Origin: Brugia malayi
Lineage: Eukaryota; Nematoda; Chromadorea; Rhabditida; Onchocercidae
DNA: 64,000 nucleotides
Reading direction: 5' to 3'
NCBI RefSeq assembly: GCF_000002995.4
Contig: NW_025062479.1
Coordinates: forward strand, 16,364,721 to 16,428,720
Numbering within the stretch: the stretch's first letter is position 1; each line of letters opens with the position of its first letter. The notes under the pieces were generated by a model. That model was not told the DNA's origin, made no database searches, and saw nothing but the letters and a program-made list of their open reading frames with translations. Of the stretch, positions 58,445 to 64,000 are shown piece after piece. The position numbers and the translations under genes were made by a program.

Positions 58445-61400
58445 TATTAGGTGGAAAAAAGAAAAACAACAATAAATAGTAATAGCAAATAATACGAACT
58501 GTAGTATAACAATAACAACAATATTATTAATACGAATAGAAAGAAAAGTAAGAAACAAATTTTAAAAATAGAGCAAAATCAATGAACGAACAAATGGGTT
58601 TTATTGTTCGATGTAGACTGGTTGATTACTCATTTGATCGATTAGTTATTTTATTTGTTCCAACCATTAAAATATTCATTTATGTTAATTGTTAGAGCAT
58701 TGCATGCAATTGCGATGACTGCAACACTACCATTTTTAGCAGTCGAATAATTATTATCTGATACAAATGGAAATTAAATGAATACTACAAAAATTTTAGT
58801 AGTATTGAAACAATAATAAATAATAATGATAAAAATAATAATAATAAAGGCAACAACAAAATTGTTGAAACATTAACAGATTGTGGAAAGAAATTGATTG
58901 ATAAATGAAATTGTATTATTTCGAATTATTAAATGCTAAAATTATAAATGAAAGTTTGTAAGTTAGTAAAATGTGTATAAAATTAATAAAATAATATGTG
59001 TGAAATATGTTTGATAAATGTTCGTTTAATCTTATTTCAATTTGTTTTTTATCTTCTATCACTTTCATTATTTCATTTCTTTTTTATATCATTTAAATAA
59101 ATTTATTAATAAGTGCTTTAGTAACGATAATTAATGAATTGTATTTCAAAGAGGAACCAGTGATAGCGGTAATGAATGCACTAATTCGCCAGAGCAAAAA
59201 TTTTTGCTCGTTTTTGTTTAATTTAATTAAAATATGAATAAAATATTGAAATGATCTTTCATTTTTTTGGTATATAGAATATTAAACTGTTAGAAGGTTA
59301 ACTTTTTCAACTTTTAAATTCATATTTCTCTAAAAATTTTCATATTTTAAGTGCAAAAAAAATTTCTCTTTTTTGATTTTTTTTCCTTTTTTAATTCATT
59401 TGAATATAGCATCTATTTCATGCTTAATTTTAATGAAATTAGTTTTTTGCAAAAACTAATGGAATATAACTTTGAAATAATCATTAAAGGAAAAATAAAA
59501 AAGATTTAGAAATAGTAAGAGACAAGACGGAAGTGAAATGAAATGAAATGAAAACATCGGAGGCAGAAATATTATCGCCAAAAATAAATTTAATAAATCC
59601 TTCTGATCATAAAAAAGGAAAAAAAAAAGTTCATTCGTTGATTTCATCTTTTCGTCTCTCATCATTTTAATATAAAAATGAAATCAATTATTCATTTAAA
59701 AAAAAACAAAGTTTCGGGCATCTAAATTAACGAAACAGGAAAAATTTTAATTAGTATTACTTCCACGAATTAAGAAAGAATGTGAACAGGATTGAAATAA
59801 ATTTTTTCTTTCCCTTTTTTTGAATTAAAAAAAATTCTTTTTTTCTAGAAGAAAGATTTGAAAAAATTAGTCGTATATTATCAAGAATTTTTAAATTCAG
59901 TTAAATTCAATAATGATAATAACAAAAAGATTTTTAAAAATTTTTTTCAAAATTTTTTTAAACTCCATAATTTTTTTGGGGTTAAAAATTAAAATTTTTT
60001 TTAGAATTTAAAGAAAAAAAGTTTTCTTTTAAAAATAATTATGTGAATTATTATTGCTGTTAGAAACTTTTATGTGTGTTTTGCTAACAAAGATTCGTTT
60101 AAAGTTACCTTAGAAAATCTTATTAATTAATCTAAAAATAATATCAAAATATGCATAAAAGGGCATTTGCAATTCACCGAAACAACAAATGTGACAAGTT
60201 TGGATGTGACACATAAAAATACACTCAGACACATGCAAACATGCACAGACACTAATTCTTTTGAATCATACATTTTTCTAAAGACAAACTTTTGACGTCA
60301 ATTGAAACCAGAATTTTTGAGAAAAAAATGAAGAAAAAATTCGAAAAAATGAAAGAAACTCGTCAAAATCGAGTTACTCTCGTTTACCATTTCATGAATT
60401 AAAAATCATTTTATTTGTTAAATTACTTAATTGAGTGTACAGTTCAACAAATATTTCTTGCACCTTAAATCTACGAATAGAAATATGCTCAAGAAATATT
60501 CATTTCATTTACTGCAAAGCATAAGTAATAATGTTTAAGCAGTTGCAATCATTTAATTCGGATCTTATAACTGAATTAAGTATTGAATTAGAAATCTTTA
60601 ATTTTCGTTTTTTTTTTTTCTCTTTTTTAACTTCTTAAGCAAAAATTGTGTTATCACTAAGAATGTTCTCTGGCTGTTTTGTCTTTCTCATCTGACATTT
60701 AATATTTCCATTTATAAATGTAATTGAATTGTTTCAAAAGTACAACTAATAAAATATTTGTTTATTTGATTTTTAGTCGAGTTGCATTATCAATAAACAA
60801 AGCTTAAATATATTGCACAATTATGTTAGTACGGAGAAAAATTATTTCAAATGACTGATTTAATGATAAATAAGCAAATAGCAGTGATATTAAGCTAATA
60901 TGATTAACATATTAAACAGAATTGCATTGTTTTTAATAAGAATGCAATGCAGAATTGTAAAAAAATCAACATTTCAAAAAAATTACGAAATTTTTTTGTT
61001 AAATGACAGTTATTTCATTTTCAATTTGTTTGGAAACCAATACCAATGTAAGAGGTTCTCGATGTTATCGGAATTTATGCATCTATTGTACGTGTATGCA
61101 TATAATTACTGCTGCTTAGAAAAAAAAAAAAAACAATTATTTGCAAAATTTTTAAAAAGAAAACCGGTTCTGACCGGATAGGTGAATGAAACAGAGAAAG
61201 GATTAAGTAGGTAATTTGAGCAATTTGAACAGTTCCATAGCATTCAATTTGAAGAATTGATTATAATGAAAAAGAATGTGTAAAATGAATTCTTGAAAAT
61301 TAAATTTTCAAGGTCATTAAATGCATAAAATATTTTTAAGGAATGATCTATTTACTTGTTGATGCTATTGAAAATTGCACATCGTTTTGAAGAACATTGC

Positions 61401-63030
61401 ATTGACATTTTAATTAGTTAAAAAAATCAACAAATTTTAAGCTTTCTTTTCACAACTTTTTTCTTATGCCAATTTTGCAATTTGCAACATTTCTTGCGAT
61501 GTTTTTTACTGCCGTTGAATTCTAATTAAATTCGAAATTAGATTTCAGATTAAAATTTCTAGATGCCAAAATTTTCATTAACTGCTTAAGCAATGTAATC
61601 GAATAGAATAAGCAGTTAATCAAATTTCGTAAAATTATTGTTGAATTACACGATTATTTTCAAAAAACAAAACAATACTGCAAACAATAAACTGCCATAA
61701 ATTTCCTAAACAATTTGGCAAAGTCTTCTAACCGGCTGAATTTCATCTGTTGATTTCAAATCTTTAATGGCATGGAAATGAAATGAACTGCAAATCTGAC
61801 CTTTAAAAAGAATAACAGCAATTGAAACATTTGACTTATCCTTCTCAATATCAAACTATAGTAATGATATATGTGATGTATAGGCCTTGTATAATTAGCA
61901 TTAGTCCATATGTAATTATTAATTTAAACGAATTAAAGAACTGAATTGTTATAAATCAATAATCCATTCAAAATTCCTACTTACATTTTTCATTACTTGT
62001 TTGTTTTTCCATTTGTTCTAAATTTTTATTTAACGAACGAAAATTCACAAGTATACAAGTAATTCATTATTCGTTGCACTTTATATTTGTTTCAGAAATT
62101 CTAGTAAAAAAAATGCAATTTGACTTTTTTCTTCTTTTTAAACAAAATACGTTTAAATGAAATATGCAAGAAAAGAAAAAAAAAGCAACGGTAAAATTAC
62201 AAAAACATAATAAAGTGGAATTGTAGTCTATTTCACAAATGGCTTATTTCATTTGTTTTCCGTTTACTTTTCACCGAATAAATTTTAGGCAAGTGATTAA
62301 ATGCTTGTGTAGTTGATTTAGACGTGTGAAGTGATTGAATTAATCTTTGTTATAATCTACTTTATCACTAAAGTTGATTTACTATGACGTTTTAGAGCAT
62401 AATTTTTCAAGTCACATATGCAAATTCGGAATTTCTACTTTTTAACCATATTTATCAATTTTACCGTTGTTATTGGTATGAATAAGAAGTAGAGCAAAGA
62501 AAGAGAAATAGGTTAATCAATTATTTGTATTGTATATCAAAATTTATTTAAAATTTGAATGGATATTTGACTTTTTTCGTCAGTTATATCCAAAAATATT
62601 ATTATGTGTACTGGTCTACAATATTGATAATTACACCTAACTAAACATTATTTTTAAATAAACAAAATTAAATGCAATAAAACCTTATTAATATATCTCA
62701 TGTGAAAAAAAAAATCATTGGGTTATATTGATGAAAAATAATTTATTAATGTGGGAAAATTAATTTTTGCGTGCAGAGGAAGTAATATTTTGCAATGAAA
62801 TTAAAGTTCAACAATGTTTGCACTTATCTTTACGGCTTTAAATACAGTTAAATTGTTGTTTTTTTCTTTGAAAAGGATAAATTAAATTGTTTGTTTAAAT
62901 TAAAATAACTGAGTGTAGTAGATAATTTCAAATATTATAATGATCTCAAATAATGAATTAGTAACTAAGTTCTCTTTTTTTTTATTAACATTTAAAATAT
63001 AATTTTTTATTACCATTTAAAATATGTATT

Positions 63031-63071
63031 AATTAAAGTGAAATATATTTTAAATGTATTTCACTTCAATT
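63031..63071. repeat. 15-bp inverted repeat (hairpin)
   Basis: AATTAAAGTGAAATA (63031-63045) and TATTTCACTTCAATT (63057-63071) are complementary except at one position, with an 11-nt loop. Confidence 0.75.
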
Positions 63072-63684
63072 AAAAGCCTTTCAAATAATTGAATTATTAA
63101 TCTCAAAGTCCAATTTTTGCGTAATGAAAGAAATATTTAAAAAATGATTGAGTTTCAGAGTTTTAAATAAATTTCAACAATAATTTTCTCGGATTATAAT
63201 TAATAATTTAGTTGTCTTATAAAGATTAAAAATTACAGATAAAAACAGAAAGAATAAATGAAAAAACTATTTAACCACTTTCAAAAAAAAGTACCGCAGC
63301 CTTAATGATACATTGTCATCTATTTATTATTACTACTATTATTATCATTATCATTATTATTATTATTAAAATTTTTTTTTTATATTGCTGTTAACAAGCC
63401 ATATTCTCTGCCTTCACTTTTTTTCTGTCCATGTAATAATCATAATTCGCAGTAAACATTTATAAGTTTTTGCACCAATTCAGGTTATAATTATATGTTT
63501 AATATAAATTGAATCAATAATTTTTAATGTTTATTACATACATCTATTATTGTTTATTTCATTAGTTATGTTTTCTTTTTTTCTTAATTTGTTTAGGTAT
63601 TTATTGTAAATGCTTCAATTGCTTTCGAATATTATATTTCTGATGGTTATCGACAACTATTAATTCAATTTGTAGCAATTATTC

Positions 63685-63834
63685 AAAAAAAAAAAAAAGA
63701 AAAGAAAGAAAAAGAAATTGCGCACTTTGCTAGCGGTATTCGTTATTCGGTATTTCAAGGTTAATGATTGATGCAATCTATCTTCATTCCGCCATTCCTT
63801 CATTTGTCCTTTTTTTCTTTTTTCTTTTTCTTTT

Positions 63835-63865
<31 letters not shown>
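63685..63865. repeat. A/G tract and C/T tract in inverted arrangement
   Basis: A pure A/G tract of about 34 bases (63685-63718) is followed after about 90 nt by a C/T tract of about 58 bases (63808-63865), itself ending in about 30 Ts. The tracts are mutually complementary in composition and could fold back. The spacer between them is less AT-rich. Confidence 0.75.
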
Positions 63866-64000
63866 GTTTTCATTTTAACACCAGAAAAAGGAGAAAGAAA
63901 AATCGGAAAAGTTGTCATTCTAGAATTTTTCATATTAGTTTTCTGATGATGGAAACGATTTTACTTTTCAATTAAAACCATTTATAAAATGGTGCAAAAA

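Larger units (their letters stand above)
58445..64000. other. Right-edge region: doxa-1 upstream DNA, AT-rich, no gene seen
   Basis: About 5.5 kb with no recognisable gene on either strand. It contains trinucleotide-like AAT runs (about 58800-58855 and 63325-63370), a 15-bp inverted repeat (63031-63071) and a purine/pyrimidine fold-back (63685-63865). An intronless frame at 60900-61181 is Asn/Lys/Phe-rich and probably chance. Confidence 0.55.

Noticed and set aside
58805..58855. AAT-rich trinucleotide-like stretch
   Set aside because: Irregular simple sequence typical of this AT-rich DNA, with no regular unit.
60900..61181. 93-codon ATG frame, plus strand
   Set aside because: The translation is Asn/Lys/Phe/Ile-rich as expected for chance in AT-rich DNA, includes a poly-Lys run, and has no recognisable domain or splice context.

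Overview
This window is AT-rich, intron-rich animal DNA. It is most likely from a nematode, and a filarial (clade III) worm is my best inference. The coding exons are short, introns have GT...AG ends and mostly end in TTTTCAG-like acceptors, several start codons lie 10-35 nt downstream of a TTTCAG-type site with no visible upstream coding exon (as expected for spliced-leader trans-splicing), and one gene (doxa-1) has a well-known nematode role in cuticle cross-linking. No bacterial genes, CRISPR arrays, tRNAs or rRNAs were recognised.

Layout from left to right. (1) 203-1936, minus strand: part of an ankyrin-repeat gene that runs off the left edge. (2) 9081-15858, plus strand: a complete 17-exon cullin-3 gene (785 aa). 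(3) 23820-28642, plus strand: a complete 7-exon class A GPCR (361 aa) resembling vasopressin/oxytocin/GnRH-type receptors. (4) 31360-40287, minus strand: a complete 21-exon cullin-4 gene (893 aa). (5) 45145-47934, plus strand: a 5-exon tumour protein D52 homologue (217 aa), with a phase-compatible alternative first exon at 41763-41784. (6) 52708-58419, minus strand: a complete 6-exon dual oxidase maturation factor, DUOXA/DOXA-1 (355 aa). Long AT-rich intergenic stretches with low-complexity tracts and small local repeats separate the genes. I rebuilt every exon chain by hand. Within each of the five complete genes all exons join in phase and give an uninterrupted protein; the first exon of the partial ankyrin gene is uncertain.

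The genes do not form an operon, because same-strand neighbours are kilobases apart. Two encode scaffolds of cullin-RING ubiquitin ligases (CUL-3 with BTB adaptors, CUL-4 with DDB1). DOXA-1 serves the peroxide-producing dual oxidase. The D52 homologue is a coiled-coil protein linked to membrane traffic. cul-4 and the D52 gene are divergent and share a CpG-richer patch at about 41060-41290 that looks like their promoter region.

The most notable unexplained items are the second D52 first exon, possible alternative 3' exons of D52 at 48313 and 48988, a 75-aa intronless single-membrane-span ORF at 51169-51396, an unassigned coding-like ORF pair at 7977-8395, a hairpin element at 20743-20828, and a purine/pyrimidine fold-back at the right edge.
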